64,000 nucleotides of DNA, taken from contig NZ_FOLG01000011.1 in assembly GCF_900112335.1 (NCBI RefSeq), positions 1 through 64,000 of the forward strand, in the 5' to 3' direction. The notes beneath the pieces are model-generated. The model was not told the DNA's origin, did not search any database, and saw nothing but the letters and a program-made list of their open reading frames with translations. Shown piece after piece: positions 24,158 to 32,699 of the stretch (the first letter of the stretch is position 1; every line of letters starts with the position of its first letter). This DNA comes from Tropicimonas isoalkanivorans. GTDB lineage: Bacteria > Pseudomonadota > Alphaproteobacteria > Rhodobacterales > Rhodobacteraceae. The position numbers were made by a program, and so were the translations under genes.

Positions 24158-25464
24158 GCCGCTGCTCCGATGCTGCCAGACAGCATCTCGCGCGCGAGCC
24201 CTCCGAGGCCGTCCATCCGGAGCCGGACGTTCAATCCGCCTGTGCCGACGTCGACGCGCTCGACCAACAGCGCCGCGATGCGTGCCTGTTCGGCGGGGAA
24301 GAGTTCGTCCCACAGCGGATCAAGCTGTTGCAGGGCCGCACGGGCGTCGGCTTCGGAGATATCGTCGACGTGGGCGCGTGCCGCCTTCCACGTCCCCGCC
24401 ACGATCTCGGGCTGGCGGAACACGGCGCGAAGCTGGTCGATGACCGCAGCCTCGATCTCGCCAGCCGGCACACGGCCGACCGGGCAAGATCCTGCGCCGT
24501 GCTTCAGCACGGTCTGGCTGACGTAGTAGCGGTAGAGGCGGTCTCCCTTGCGGGTGTGCGTCGGCGAAAACGCGGCGCCATCGGGACCGAACAGCAGCCC
24601 CTTCAGCAGCGCCGGCGTCTCGGCGCGGGTGCGCGCGGCGCGCTTGCGCGGGCTTTCCTGAAGGATGGCGTGGACGCGGTCCCACGTCGCGCGGTCGATG
24701 ATGGCGTCGTGCTCTCCGGGGTAGCTCTCGCCCTTGTGGACCGCCTCCCCGATGTAGGCGCGGTTGTTCAGCATCCGGTAGAGGTACTTCTTGTCGATCC
24801 GGTTGCCCCGCGGCGTGCGGATGCCGCGTTTGGCGACCTCGCGGGCGAGCTCCGTGCCCGAGCCGATCTCGAGGAAGCGGGCGAAGATCCAGCGGACATG
24901 CGCGGCGGCTTCTTCGTCGATGACGAGCTTCCGGTTCTCGACCCGGTAGCCGTAGGGTGGGACGCCGCCCATCCACATGCCCTTCTTTCGGCTGGCGGCG
25001 ACCTTGTCGCGGATTCGTTCGGCCGTCACCTCCCGCTCGAACTGGGCGAAGCTGAGCAGGATGTTCAATGTCAGTCGACCCATGGACGTGGTGGTGTTGA
25101 ACGACTGCGTGACCGAGACGAAGGTCACGCCGTTTCGGTCGAAGACGTCGACGAGCTTTGCGAAATCCATCAGCGAGCGCGACAATCGATCGATCTTGTA
25201 GACCACGACCACGTCGACGAGCCCGTCCTCAACGTCGGCGAGCAGCCGCTTCAGCGAGGGACGGTCAAGCGTTCCCCCTGAGATGCCGCCGTCGTCATAC
25301 TGATCGCGGACCAGCACCCAACCCTCGGAGCGCTGGCTGGCGATGTAGGATTCGCAAGCCTCACGCTGGGCGTGAAGCGAGTTGAACTCCTGCTCCAGTC
25401 CCTCCTCGGAGGACTTGCGGGTGTAGACGGCACAGCGGAGCTTCCGCACAACGGGCTTCGTCAT
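24154..25464 (-). CDS. Large serine recombinase
   Basis: The 436-residue recombinase has a resolvase catalytic domain with VYTRKSSEEG (nucleophile Ser 18 or 19), DDGGISGGTLDRPSL, VVYKIDRLSRSLMDF and FAQFEREVTAERIRDK. A recombinase domain follows (KKGMWMGGVPPYGYR, RMLNNRAYIGE). The usual zinc-ribbon cysteines are absent in the LLFGPDGAAFSPTHTRKG stretch, as in other alphaproteobacterial members. It catalyses site-specific integration and excision, with no partner site visible. It is ATGA-coupled to the genes on both sides. Confidence 0.93.
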   Translation of the reverse strand: MTKPVVRKLRCAVYTRKSSEEGLEQEFNSLHAQREACESYIASQRSEGWVLVRDQYDDGGISGGTLDRPSLKRLLADVEDGLVDVVVVYKIDRLSRSLMDFAKLVDVFDRNGVTFVSVTQSFNTTTSMGRLTLNILLSFAQFEREVTAERIRDKVAASRKKGMWMGGVPPYGYRVENRKLVIDEEAAAHVRWIFARFLEIGSGTELAREVAKRGIRTPRGNRIDKKYLYRMLNNRAYIGEAVHKGESYPGEHDAIIDRATWDRVHAILQESPRKRAARTRAETPALLKGLLFGPDGAAFSPTHTRKGDRLYRYYVSQTVLKHGAGSCPVGRVPAGEIEAAVIDQLRAVFRQPEIVAGTWKAARAHVDDISEADARAALQQLDPLWDELFPAEQARIAALLVERVDVGTGGLNVRLRMDGLGGLAREMLSGSIGAAA

Positions 25465-25916
25465 GCGCTCCTCCGATGGTTCTTGAGGCCGAAGAAGGTC
25501 CAGCCGTTCCAGCGGGTCCCAGTGATCTGGCGGGCGACGGCGGAGAGCGACTGATACGGCCGCCCCTGCCATTCAAAGCCGCCGGCGGTGACCGTGACCA
25601 CGTGTTGCACGCCCTGCCACTCGCGAATGAGCCTCGTGCCGACGATGGGCCGGTCGCGGTCGGCGCGGATGCGGCGCAAGGTGATGTTGCCGCCGTCGAG
25701 TTGCTCGCCGAGCGCTTCCAGCCGCTTGACCGTCTCGGGCTTCAGCCCGCCGTAGGCCAGCTCCTGGATGCGGTACGCGAGCCGGCTCTCCAGGTAGCGG
25801 CGATTGAAGGACGGCGGCTCGGTTTCGAAAAGTTCGCGCCACTGCTTCTTCAGTTCGGGCGTGGGCGTCGTCTTCAGCGCGGCCAGGCGCGCGGGGATCG
25901 GATCAGGTTTCGTCAT
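25461..25916 (-). CDS. DUF2924 domain protein
   Basis: The 151-residue basic protein shows the DUF2924 features: LKKQWRELFETEPPSFNRRYLESRLAYRIQ in the N-terminal half and GTRLIREWQGVQHVV, FEWQGRPYQSLSAVARQITGT, WNGWTFFGL in the C-terminal half. This family is nearly always immediately upstream of this type of serine recombinase, as here (4-bp overlap). Function is unknown; the basic charge suggests a DNA-binding accessory factor of recombination. Confidence 0.9.
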   Translation of the reverse strand: MTKPDPIPARLAALKTTPTPELKKQWRELFETEPPSFNRRYLESRLAYRIQELAYGGLKPETVKRLEALGEQLDGGNITLRRIRADRDRPIVGTRLIREWQGVQHVVTVTAGGFEWQGRPYQSLSAVARQITGTRWNGWTFFGLKNHRRSA

Positions 25917-26116
25917 GCGTCTCTCCGCTGAGTTGCGGTTGCATGACCGCTCCGGTCGGGCGGGAAGTGTAGCGAACTATCTCCGGGCTCGCCGGAAAGA
26001 TCGGTTGACTGTCGCCGCGTCAGGCGAACGAGCCCGAGGCCGAGGATCGCACAGAGTTCAGCGCGGCGCTCGGCGGGGCTCATGTTCTCGGGCGGCAGCG
26101 GGTTCGGTCGTTTCAT
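25913..26116 (-). CDS. Small protein heading the recombinase cassette
   Basis: This 67-residue protein starts MKRPNPLPPENMSPAERRAELCAI and has a central amphipathic segment LGLGLVRLTRRQS. It overlaps the DUF2924 start by 4 bp. Small proteins of this pattern accompany recombinase/DUF2924 pairs. The last 25 residues are of low complexity. No function can be assigned. Confidence 0.7.
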   Translation of the reverse strand: MKRPNPLPPENMSPAERRAELCAILGLGLVRLTRRQSTDLSGEPGDSSLHFPPDRSGHATATQRRDA

Positions 26117-26214
26117 GCGGGCCTCGAGCAGGTCGTCTCCTCCGACCCCTACTCACCGAGTTCGCGACCCGTCCCACTCGCCCGGCAGTTGTTGACCGAG
26201 AGGCGTGCGAACGT

Positions 26215-27495
26215 ATGATGAACATCATCCCCCTCTCGAACAATGGATTCGCCATGGCTGGCAACCTGAAGAAATTCATCAACCCGCGTTTCATCAACAC
26301 GATCGATCTGGCGCTGATGAAGGAACTTCTGGCCCGGCATGAGGCGGAATTGACGGACTTCTCGCTGGACCTGCTGGACCAGGAAGAGGAGGAGGCGCGG
26401 ACAGCCCTGCACGATCTTCTGACCGGCTCCGAGGACACCTATCCCGAAGGTCTCCGCGCCGATCTGCACCGCATTGCCGAGCTGGGCGACGCCCGCGGCC
26501 TCGAGATCATCCAGGCGCAGGCCGAGCGTCAGAGGATCGATCTCTTCCCGGAAATGAGGAGGGGCGACGAGGATGCCCCGAACAAGGCGCATGACCCCAA
26601 GCACATCGCGGTCCGGGTCTTCCTGGAGCACCTCGACCTGTTCGACGCGGCCGCCGACCACATGGCCCTGCTGACGGCCGATCGCTTGCACGAGTATGCC
26701 GGCCGCGAACGGGGCGTCACCGTGGACCTCACCGAGGAGAAGGTCGAGGCGTTCCGCGCCGCCGTCGCCGCGCTGTTCCGCGATGCGTTCCTCGGCGACT
26801 ACTGCCGGGTCGGCGATTATGTCGACGACGAGGAGATCAACCTCGTCGTCGGGCACGGCTCACTGGTCTCGACCATGCCGGTGGTTGAGGGCCTGAAGGA
26901 GCGGGTAATCAGCGTCCGGCAGATTTCCCACGCGGTGCTGCGATATTCCGAGAGCACCGGCATGCTGCGGCTCGCCCGGATCCGGAAGGCGCATCAGCCG
27001 GAGGTTGCCGAGCTCTTCGCGTCGATCATCCTGGAGAGGCCCGGCTTCTTCGACGGCGACGATGCGCAGGACCTCTACACGCTTCGTCCGATCGAACGAG
27101 CGGGGTCCGGCTTCGAATTCGACGCCCGCTACGATCCGCTGATCGATCGCATCCTGATCGTCGAGGCGGCGGCCGACCTGATGGTGCCTGGCAAGAATGG
27201 CTATCCGCGAGTGGCGCGCACCCTGCGATCGCGGGATCTGACCGGGGACGCGCTCCGGCACTTAACCAACACGCCAGTCTCGTTCGGCGACTCGTGGCGG
27301 CTGGGGGAGCTCGTGTTCCGGATCCTGTTCAAGAGCGAGGGCAAGCGCCAGCCGCAGGTGACGGTCAAGCTGCGGCCCCCGGGCGTCGTGCAGTTCCGCC
27401 GCACCCAGCATGAGGCGCGGGTGATGACCCTCATCGAACGGAACGGGCTGATGAATGACCGAGATGATTTTGAGGTTATTGACGCGGCTGAGTGA
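26215..27495 (+). CDS. Uncharacterised protein A of an overlapping gene pair
   Basis: About 426 residues, acidic and largely helical in the first third (LMKELLARHEAELTDFSLDLLDQEEEEARTAL), then mixed alpha/beta. I see no Walker, nuclease, kinase or membrane motif and recognise no family. The C-terminal part (WRLGELVFRILFKSEGK and QPQVTVKLRPPGVVQF) is beta-rich. A tandem ATG at 26215 and 26218 with GAGAGG upstream is one start; the ATG at 26254 (MAGNLKKF) is an alternative. It diverges from the recombinase cassette and overlaps the next gene by 41 bp, so the two probably act together. Confidence 0.8.
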   Translation: MMNIIPLSNNGFAMAGNLKKFINPRFINTIDLALMKELLARHEAELTDFSLDLLDQEEEEARTALHDLLTGSEDTYPEGLRADLHRIAELGDARGLEIIQAQAERQRIDLFPEMRRGDEDAPNKAHDPKHIAVRVFLEHLDLFDAAADHMALLTADRLHEYAGRERGVTVDLTEEKVEAFRAAVAALFRDAFLGDYCRVGDYVDDEEINLVVGHGSLVSTMPVVEGLKERVISVRQISHAVLRYSESTGMLRLARIRKAHQPEVAELFASIILERPGFFDGDDAQDLYTLRPIERAGSGFEFDARYDPLIDRILIVEAAADLMVPGKNGYPRVARTLRSRDLTGDALRHLTNTPVSFGDSWRLGELVFRILFKSEGKRQPQVTVKLRPPGVVQFRRTQHEARVMTLIERNGLMNDRDDFEVIDAAE

Positions 27496-28405
27496 GGCCG
27501 GCGACGACGCGATCCTGCCCGGCGAGCTTGCCGCGCCCTTCTTCGGTCCGGCCTTCGATCGGCTGCTGGCGAAACGTGTCCTCGTCGAACAGGCGCCGCT
27601 CACGGACTGGGAGGTCTGCGATGCCTGCGAGTGCGGGCTGCCCTGCCGGCCGATCCTGAAAGCAGGCGATGCCTTTCGGGCCGAGTGTCCGCTCGATGAT
27701 CGACAGGACATCCATCTCACCGCGGACGATCTGCGCGTGTTCCGCATCGGCAGTGAGGCGCTGGCGTCCGTGATCGGCGCGGCAGCGGGGTTCGGCACAG
27801 CTCCGAGATCCGTGGCGGAAAAAGTCTGGCGGCTCGGGGATACACCATCAGGGCGGGCCGTGTTCCTCGCCCTGGAAGCTGCAGCCCTTGCCGGTAAGGG
27901 CATCGCGGCAACGTTGCGCCAGGCTGCGCGGGGTCCGGAGATCACGATCCTCGCACCGGAGTTGCCAGCCGAGGCTGCGAGGCGCCTCAACGACGCCAGC
28001 TTCCATTTGATCGAAACTCTCGCGGTGCTGACGCCTGCCTCGAACGGTCTGGGAATCGCCATCGACGTCGCGGCGCTGGCGCCGGTCCCGCTGGCGCCTG
28101 AGCTTCACGTGCGGAGGGCGACGGCCGAGGTTCAATGGGATGGTCGCTCTGCTATCCTGTCGCGTCAGATTTTTCCCGTGTTCGAGCGCCTGCTGGAGAA
28201 GGCGCAGTCGCGCGACCAGGTCGCCTCCGGATCCCATGTCGAAGGCACGACGGCGCGCGAGGCCAAGGATCTGATCCGTGAACTGCGCGACGCGTTCAAG
28301 GCTGCGGGGTTCACCGATGCCGAGAGCAAGGCCCTGATCATGACCGTCCGAGGAAGGGGCTACCGTCTAGGCGTCGTCGCTGCGGACATCGTTGTTGAAG
28401 ACTGA
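27455..28405 (+). CDS. Uncharacterised protein B: Cys cluster and C-terminal winged helix
   Basis: The 316-residue protein has a cysteine cluster at residues 55-78 (CDACECGLPC, then ECP), likely a metal-binding knuckle. The middle is unassigned. The C-terminal segment AKDLIRELRDAFKAAGF...ALIMTVRGRGYRLG matches the recognition helix and wing of OmpR/PhoB-type effector domains, without a receiver domain. It overlaps protein A by 41 bp. A DNA-binding partner or regulator of protein A is the likeliest role, in a defence-rich neighbourhood. Confidence 0.8.
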   Translation: MTEMILRLLTRLSEAGDDAILPGELAAPFFGPAFDRLLAKRVLVEQAPLTDWEVCDACECGLPCRPILKAGDAFRAECPLDDRQDIHLTADDLRVFRIGSEALASVIGAAAGFGTAPRSVAEKVWRLGDTPSGRAVFLALEAAALAGKGIAATLRQAARGPEITILAPELPAEAARRLNDASFHLIETLAVLTPASNGLGIAIDVAALAPVPLAPELHVRRATAEVQWDGRSAILSRQIFPVFERLLEKAQSRDQVASGSHVEGTTAREAKDLIRELRDAFKAAGFTDAESKALIMTVRGRGYRLGVVAADIVVED

Positions 28406-28420
28406 ACCGGTACCCTTCAT

Positions 28421-29227
28421 CTACTTCAGATAGGCTCTGAGAGCATTGACATCGGAAACATCCGGCATTCTGTGGATCATTCGATGGCAATTTGCGCAAA
28501 GGACTGCCAGATCGGATATCTTTAATTGCCGCGTCTCAAAGTTTTCCGCGTATGGTACCTTGTGATGAACTTCAAAAATAGACGCGCGAACGTTGTCGGT
28601 GTGCGTTATCTTGCAGCATTCACATCTAAGGCCGTATTTATGAAGCGCCATTGCTCGAGCCTTGGAGCTGCGCTCAACACTATTTGTCCATTTCCTTCGT
28701 TTTTTCTCACTGCGGAATGTTTGCTGGATTCCTGCGACCAAACCTTCAAACCAGCCGACCCACGCAGAATCTTCGTTCCCGTAGAGAACTGGAAACTGGC
28801 CGGGTGGTCTAGGCTGTAGCTCGTCGTGTCTCTTGCCCGCTGGGATCAGAAATGCATTTTCGGGCTGCACCTTCACTCTACAATAGATCGGCGAACTGCC
28901 GGCTTCAAGGTTATCAGGGTGCTTAATCGGATGCGATAAGACTGTCGCATTCCTGTAATATCCGCACAACACACCGCTACTGATAAATATTACTGTGACG
29001 TTGGAGGCTTCCGCGTCGCCTCTATTGCCTCCCAGCCTGCTTAAGTCACCTCCACCTTCTTTCGGAAGGTAGCCATAAATGAACCCATCTGATGCGACCG
29101 AGAAGTTATGGATTTCATGGGGGACCTTGCCGCTTCGGCCATACCCCATGACTGGATCTGCAGATAGGTTCTCCCCGTCAAAGCGGGAAAAATTTTCTAC
29201 GCGCGCCAGCAAGTATGTCATTTTCAC
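28421..29227 (-). CDS. HNH endonuclease with an N-terminal recognition-like domain
   Basis: The 268-residue protein has a C-terminal HNH/beta-beta-alpha-metal nuclease: CECC at 202-205, FEVHHKVPYAEN with H221/H222, and LCANCHRMIH with C244, C247, H248 and H252. The first 170 residues form a separate beta-rich domain (FSVASDGFIYGYLP, VTVIFISSGVLCGYYRNATVL) with the strand pattern of PUA/EVE-like base readers; that comparison is inference. The gene is visibly lower in GC than its neighbours. It converges with protein B. It may restrict modified phage DNA. Confidence 0.83.
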   Translation of the reverse strand: MKMTYLLARVENFSRFDGENLSADPVMGYGRSGKVPHEIHNFSVASDGFIYGYLPKEGGGDLSRLGGNRGDAEASNVTVIFISSGVLCGYYRNATVLSHPIKHPDNLEAGSSPIYCRVKVQPENAFLIPAGKRHDELQPRPPGQFPVLYGNEDSAWVGWFEGLVAGIQQTFRSEKKRRKWTNSVERSSKARAMALHKYGLRCECCKITHTDNVRASIFEVHHKVPYAENFETRQLKISDLAVLCANCHRMIHRMPDVSDVNALRAYLK

Positions 29228-29259
29228 CGCTCAGTAGAATTTCAAATATTGATTGTGGT

Positions 29260-29487
29260 TCATTTTTTCAGGGACAGCGGATTTTTCTTTTGTGGTTGGC
29301 GATTCTGTCGCCGATACTCAGCATAGCCTCGAAATCGAACAGTAACAAAGGGATGAGACGGGTCGATTGCGCTTGCAGTATCCGAGTGACCAGCAACCAC
29401 GGCAACAGCCTTGGAGCCGACCAAGGCATGAACAGGCGTAGCTGGTCTTCTGCCCGACTGGCTCTCTAACGCGGCCGGACCCACCAA
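29260..29487 (-). CDS. Possible small hypothetical protein upstream of the HNH gene
   Basis: A 75-codon frame ending 32 bp before the HNH start, same strand, with VGSKAVAVVAGHSDTASAIDPSHPF in its middle and a basic C terminus. Its codon use fits the HNH gene but there is no family resemblance and no clear ribosome site, so it may be chance or a remnant. Confidence 0.3.
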   Translation of the reverse strand: MVGPAALESQSGRRPATPVHALVGSKAVAVVAGHSDTASAIDPSHPFVTVRFRGYAEYRRQNRQPQKKNPLSLKK

Positions 29488-29579
29488 ACCCCCACCTTAT
29501 TCCCACCCCGTTCCCACCTGCGCGCCGACCGCATCCGGCACCTTGGGCTCATCAGAAACGATGACCGAGGCGCGCAGCG

Positions 29580-30173
29580 ATGCAGATCGAGCTTTCCCCC
29601 GACGACATTGAAACCATCATTCGCGAGGCCGATGCGGCGGCACAGCGGCTCCGGCGCAAGCTCACCCTGCCGATCTGCGAACGCGAGGATCTGGGTCAGG
29701 ATATCCTGGTCGATCTGCTGCGCCGTTTGCCCGCCTACGATCCCTCGCGCGGCAGCGTCGGCGCCTTCGCCAACATCGTCTTGCGCAACCAGTCCTCGCG
29801 GATCGCGATGCGTCACCACCGCCAGCGCCGGGCGCAGGGCGGGTCGCTGCTCTCGCTTGAGGTTCCGCTGGCCGGAACCCGTGAGCCGGTCGGCGACACG
29901 CTGACCGAGGACGACGGGCTTGCCGCCTGGCACGGCCAGACCTGCTGCGCCGCCGCCGTCACCGAACTTCACCACGCCCTGCAGGCCGCCCTCGCGCGCC
30001 TGCCTGCCGAGGATCGCCGGTTCTGCGCGGCGCTGGCGCATCGCCCCATGACCGCGCTCGCGGCCGAGGGTTTCGGCAGCCGGTCCGCGCTCTACCGCCG
30101 CCTCTCCGATCTCCGCCACGTCCTCACCGCCCACGGTCTCGGTCCCGCCTGGGACGATCTCGCGGCGGCCTGA
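29580..30173 (+). CDS. Sigma-70 region 2-like phage protein
   Basis: The 197-residue protein carries CEREDLGQDILVDLLRRLPAYDPSRG followed by SVGAFANIVLRNQSSRIAMRHHRQRR, the pattern of sigma factor region 2, and a C-terminal helix pair (LARLPAEDRRFCAAL... SRSALYRRLSDLRHVL) that could be region 4. It is the first plus-strand gene of the prophage. It might redirect host RNA polymerase to phage genes. The start codon follows a weak GCGCAGCG leader. Confidence 0.7.
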   Translation: MQIELSPDDIETIIREADAAAQRLRRKLTLPICEREDLGQDILVDLLRRLPAYDPSRGSVGAFANIVLRNQSSRIAMRHHRQRRAQGGSLLSLEVPLAGTREPVGDTLTEDDGLAAWHGQTCCAAAVTELHHALQAALARLPAEDRRFCAALAHRPMTALAAEGFGSRSALYRRLSDLRHVLTAHGLGPAWDDLAAA

Positions 30174-30195
30174 GTAGAGGCGAAAGGAGGAGATC

Positions 30196-30585
30196 ATGTT
30201 CGTGGGCACCACCCCCTTTATCACGGTCCGCGCCCGCCGACCGCTCACCGAGATCGAGTTCTGCGCCTGGGTGGCGCAGGCCGTGCCGGGCGACCGGCTC
30301 GAGTACCATCGCGGCTTTCTGGTTCTCGACATCTTCCCGATGTTCGCGCGGCTCCCGGATCAGCAGCGCGCGGAATTGGCACGGCTCGGGTCGCGCGCCT
30401 TCTGGGCCGCCGAACAGGGCCTCGTGCACCTGGTGCAAGAGCGCTTGGGCCCCGACCAGTTCGCCTACATCGCCGTCGCCCGCCCCAAGCCGAAGGCCGC
30501 AGCCGTGTCGCTGTCCGCGCTCCTGCTCGCCGAGCAGGGGCAGCCCGACCACGCCACCGGTTCGAGTGGTCGGGCTGCCGCGTGA
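30196..30585 (+). CDS. Hypothetical phage protein
   Basis: A 129-residue protein preceded by AAAGGAGGAG, an excellent ribosome site. It contains EIEFCAWVAQAVPGDRLEYHRGFLVLDIFPMF and AFWAAEQGLVHLVQERLGPDQFAYIAV. No catalytic motif. It overlaps the following frame by 4 bp if the upstream start of that gene is used. Family unknown to me. Confidence 0.75.
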   Translation: MFVGTTPFITVRARRPLTEIEFCAWVAQAVPGDRLEYHRGFLVLDIFPMFARLPDQQRAELARLGSRAFWAAEQGLVHLVQERLGPDQFAYIAVARPKPKAAAVSLSALLLAEQGQPDHATGSSGRAAA

Positions 30586-30629
30586 TGATCGCCTTCCAAT
30601 CCCTCTTTGCCGATCATGGAGACCCTTAC

Positions 30630-31118
30630 ATGCCGTTCCCCGCGAACACCCCCACCGTCGACGATCTGCCAGGCCTAGGCCTGCAGGATATCGCCCAGCT
30701 GCCCGTCGAACTGCTGGCCATCCTGCAGCGCGATGTCGACGAGCGCATCAAGCGGGACAAGGCCGCGAAGGCCCGCCTCGATGGCGCACTGACGGTCCGT
30801 TACGCCACCCGCGCCGCCGAGGAGCGGCAGGCCGCGAACAAGGATACCGGCACGATCCGGTTCGACGACGGCGATTTCACCGTGGTTGCGGACCTGCCGA
30901 AACGGGTCGATTGGGATCAGGATCGTCTCGCCGCCATGGTCGAGCGCATCCGCGCCGCCGGGGACGATCCCGCGCAGTATGTCGACATCGCGTTCAAGGT
31001 GCCCGAGCGCAAATACGCCGCTTGGCCCGAGGCGATCCGTGCTGGTTTCGAACCCGCGCGCACCGTCCGGCCCGGGACGCTGAAGATCGAGATCGTCCCG
31101 CAGGGGGGCGATCAATGA
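30630..31118 (+). CDS. Hypothetical phage protein upstream of the Sak4-like ATPase
   Basis: The 162-residue acidic protein starts at an ATG with GGAG nine bases before it; the frame extends to 30582 but that start overlaps the previous gene. A long helix (LLAILQRDVDERIKRDKAAKARLDGAL) precedes a small beta-rich part (TGTIRFDDGDFTVVADLPKRV). It overlaps the ATPase gene by 4 bp. A cofactor of the recombination module is possible. Confidence 0.75.
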   Translation: MPFPANTPTVDDLPGLGLQDIAQLPVELLAILQRDVDERIKRDKAAKARLDGALTVRYATRAAEERQAANKDTGTIRFDDGDFTVVADLPKRVDWDQDRLAAMVERIRAAGDDPAQYVDIAFKVPERKYAAWPEAIRAGFEPARTVRPGTLKIEIVPQGGDQ

Positions 31119-31969
31119 GCCTGCGCATCATTTCGGCCGACGACCGGCTGCGCGAGGCGCAGGGCAAGACAACGATGGCGCTGTTCGGACCGAGCGGCGC
31201 GGGCAAGACCACGCTGCTGAAGACCCTGCCGCCCGCAGAGACGCTCTGCATCGATCTGGAGGCGGGCCTCAAGTCCGTCCAGGACTGGCCTGGCGACAGC
31301 ATCCCGATCCGGCGCTTTTCCGACGCGGTCGACATCGCCTGCCTGATCGGGGGCGCGAACCCGGCCGCCCAACCCGAGGAGCATTTCTCTGAAGCGCACC
31401 ACGCGCATCTGCGCGCACAGCATCCCGAGCTGGCCGAGAAGATCGATACCAAGCGCATTATCTTCGTCGACAGCATCACTGACCTGACGCGTCAGGCCAT
31501 GGCATGGGCCAAGACCCGGCCCGAGGCGCTGTCGGAACGGACCGGCAAGCCCGACACGCGCGGCGCCTACGGGCTTCTGGCGCGCGAAGTCATCGGGCTC
31601 CTCAAGCACCTCCAGCATGCGCCCGGCCGCACCGTCATCTTCGTCGGCATCCTCGAGAAGGTCGTCGACGACATGAACCGGGTGACCTGGCAGCCGCAGA
31701 TGGACGGCGGAAAAGTCGCCCGCGAGCTCCCCGGCATCGTCGATCAGGTGCTGACCATGAGCCTGTTCACGCAGGATCCCGGTGCGGACCCCGATGCGCC
31801 CCCGACCTGGCGGCACGATCCCGACAAGGGCAACGCGCGCCGCCTCGTCTGCCAATCCGGCAATCCGTTCGGCCTGCCGGCCAAGGACCGCAGCGGCAGG
31901 CTCGACCTGACCGAGCCGCCCGATCTCGGCGCGCTCCTCACCAAAATCAACCAACCCCGGAAAGGATGA
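31115..31969 (+). CDS. Sak4-like phage recombination ATPase (AAA_24/RecA-like)
   Basis: The 284-residue protein has Walker A FGPSGAGKTTLLK (24-36), a LCIDLEAGL strand and a Walker B strand RIIFVDSITDL. It has the single RecA-like core of Sak4-type single-strand annealing proteins (phage nucleotide-binding family). Its product presumably catalyses phage DNA annealing and recombination together with the ssDNA-binding-like protein encoded next. Confidence 0.8.
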   Translation: MSLRIISADDRLREAQGKTTMALFGPSGAGKTTLLKTLPPAETLCIDLEAGLKSVQDWPGDSIPIRRFSDAVDIACLIGGANPAAQPEEHFSEAHHAHLRAQHPELAEKIDTKRIIFVDSITDLTRQAMAWAKTRPEALSERTGKPDTRGAYGLLAREVIGLLKHLQHAPGRTVIFVGILEKVVDDMNRVTWQPQMDGGKVARELPGIVDQVLTMSLFTQDPGADPDAPPTWRHDPDKGNARRLVCQSGNPFGLPAKDRSGRLDLTEPPDLGALLTKINQPRKG

Positions 31970-31973
31970 CGAC

Positions 31974-32699
31974 ATGACCTTCGACATGAACGACGTGGAG
32001 CCGCAGCAGTCCGGCGACCTGATCCCCGACGGCACCTTCGCCAAGCTGGTGATGACGCTGCGCAAGGGCGGCACCGACGGATCGAGCGACGCGGATCGCG
32101 GGCTGCTCAAGGCCTCCAACCAGCCCGGCAGCGACGTGCTGATGCTCGACGCCGAGTTCACCGTCGCCGAGGGCCCGCATGCCCGGCGCAAGTTCTGGCA
32201 GAACTTCACCGTGCAGGGCGGCAAGCTCGACGAGCAGGGCCAGTCGATCGGCTGGAAGATCTCGAAATCGACCTTCCGCGCCATGATCGACAGCGCGCTC
32301 GGGCTGAACCCCGAGGACATGAGCGATGCCGCGAAAGCCAAGCGGGTGCTGCGCGGGCTCGCCGATCTCGACGGGATCAGCTTCGTGGCCAAGATCCAGA
32401 TCGAGCCGAGCCGCAACCCCGCCTACAAGGACGCCAACAAGCTCGAGCATGTCGTGCTTCCCACCGCGCCCGAATGGCAGAAGGTGATGGCGGGCGAGCC
32501 GGTGCCAGCGCAGCCGTCGAACAAGCCCCGGCCCGCCGCAGCACCCGCGCAGCCCGCGACCCCGGCATGGGGCCAGCCGCAGTCGGCCTCCGCGCCGGCG
32601 GCGCCTGCTTGGGGCGCGCCGTCGGCTCCCGCCCAGCCCGCCACCCAGACCCCGCCCGCCGCCAAACCCGGCAACGGCCCGGCCTGGCTGAACCCGTGA
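31974..32699 (+). CDS. DUF669-like single-stranded-DNA-binding candidate
   Basis: The 241-residue protein has a folded N-terminal part (about 1-175) with GTFAKLVMTLRKGG, MLDAEFTVAEGPHARRKFWQNF and SFVAKIQIEPS, typical of phage DUF669-type proteins with an OB-like strand pattern. A proline/alanine-rich tail of about 60 residues (repeated PAWG) ends in GPAWLNP. Folded core plus disordered tail with a conserved tip mirrors SSB proteins. It sits directly after the Sak4-like ATPase, as SSB partners do. Confidence 0.68.
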   Translation: MTFDMNDVEPQQSGDLIPDGTFAKLVMTLRKGGTDGSSDADRGLLKASNQPGSDVLMLDAEFTVAEGPHARRKFWQNFTVQGGKLDEQGQSIGWKISKSTFRAMIDSALGLNPEDMSDAAKAKRVLRGLADLDGISFVAKIQIEPSRNPAYKDANKLEHVVLPTAPEWQKVMAGEPVPAQPSNKPRPAAAPAQPATPAWGQPQSASAPAAPAWGAPSAPAQPATQTPPAAKPGNGPAWLNP

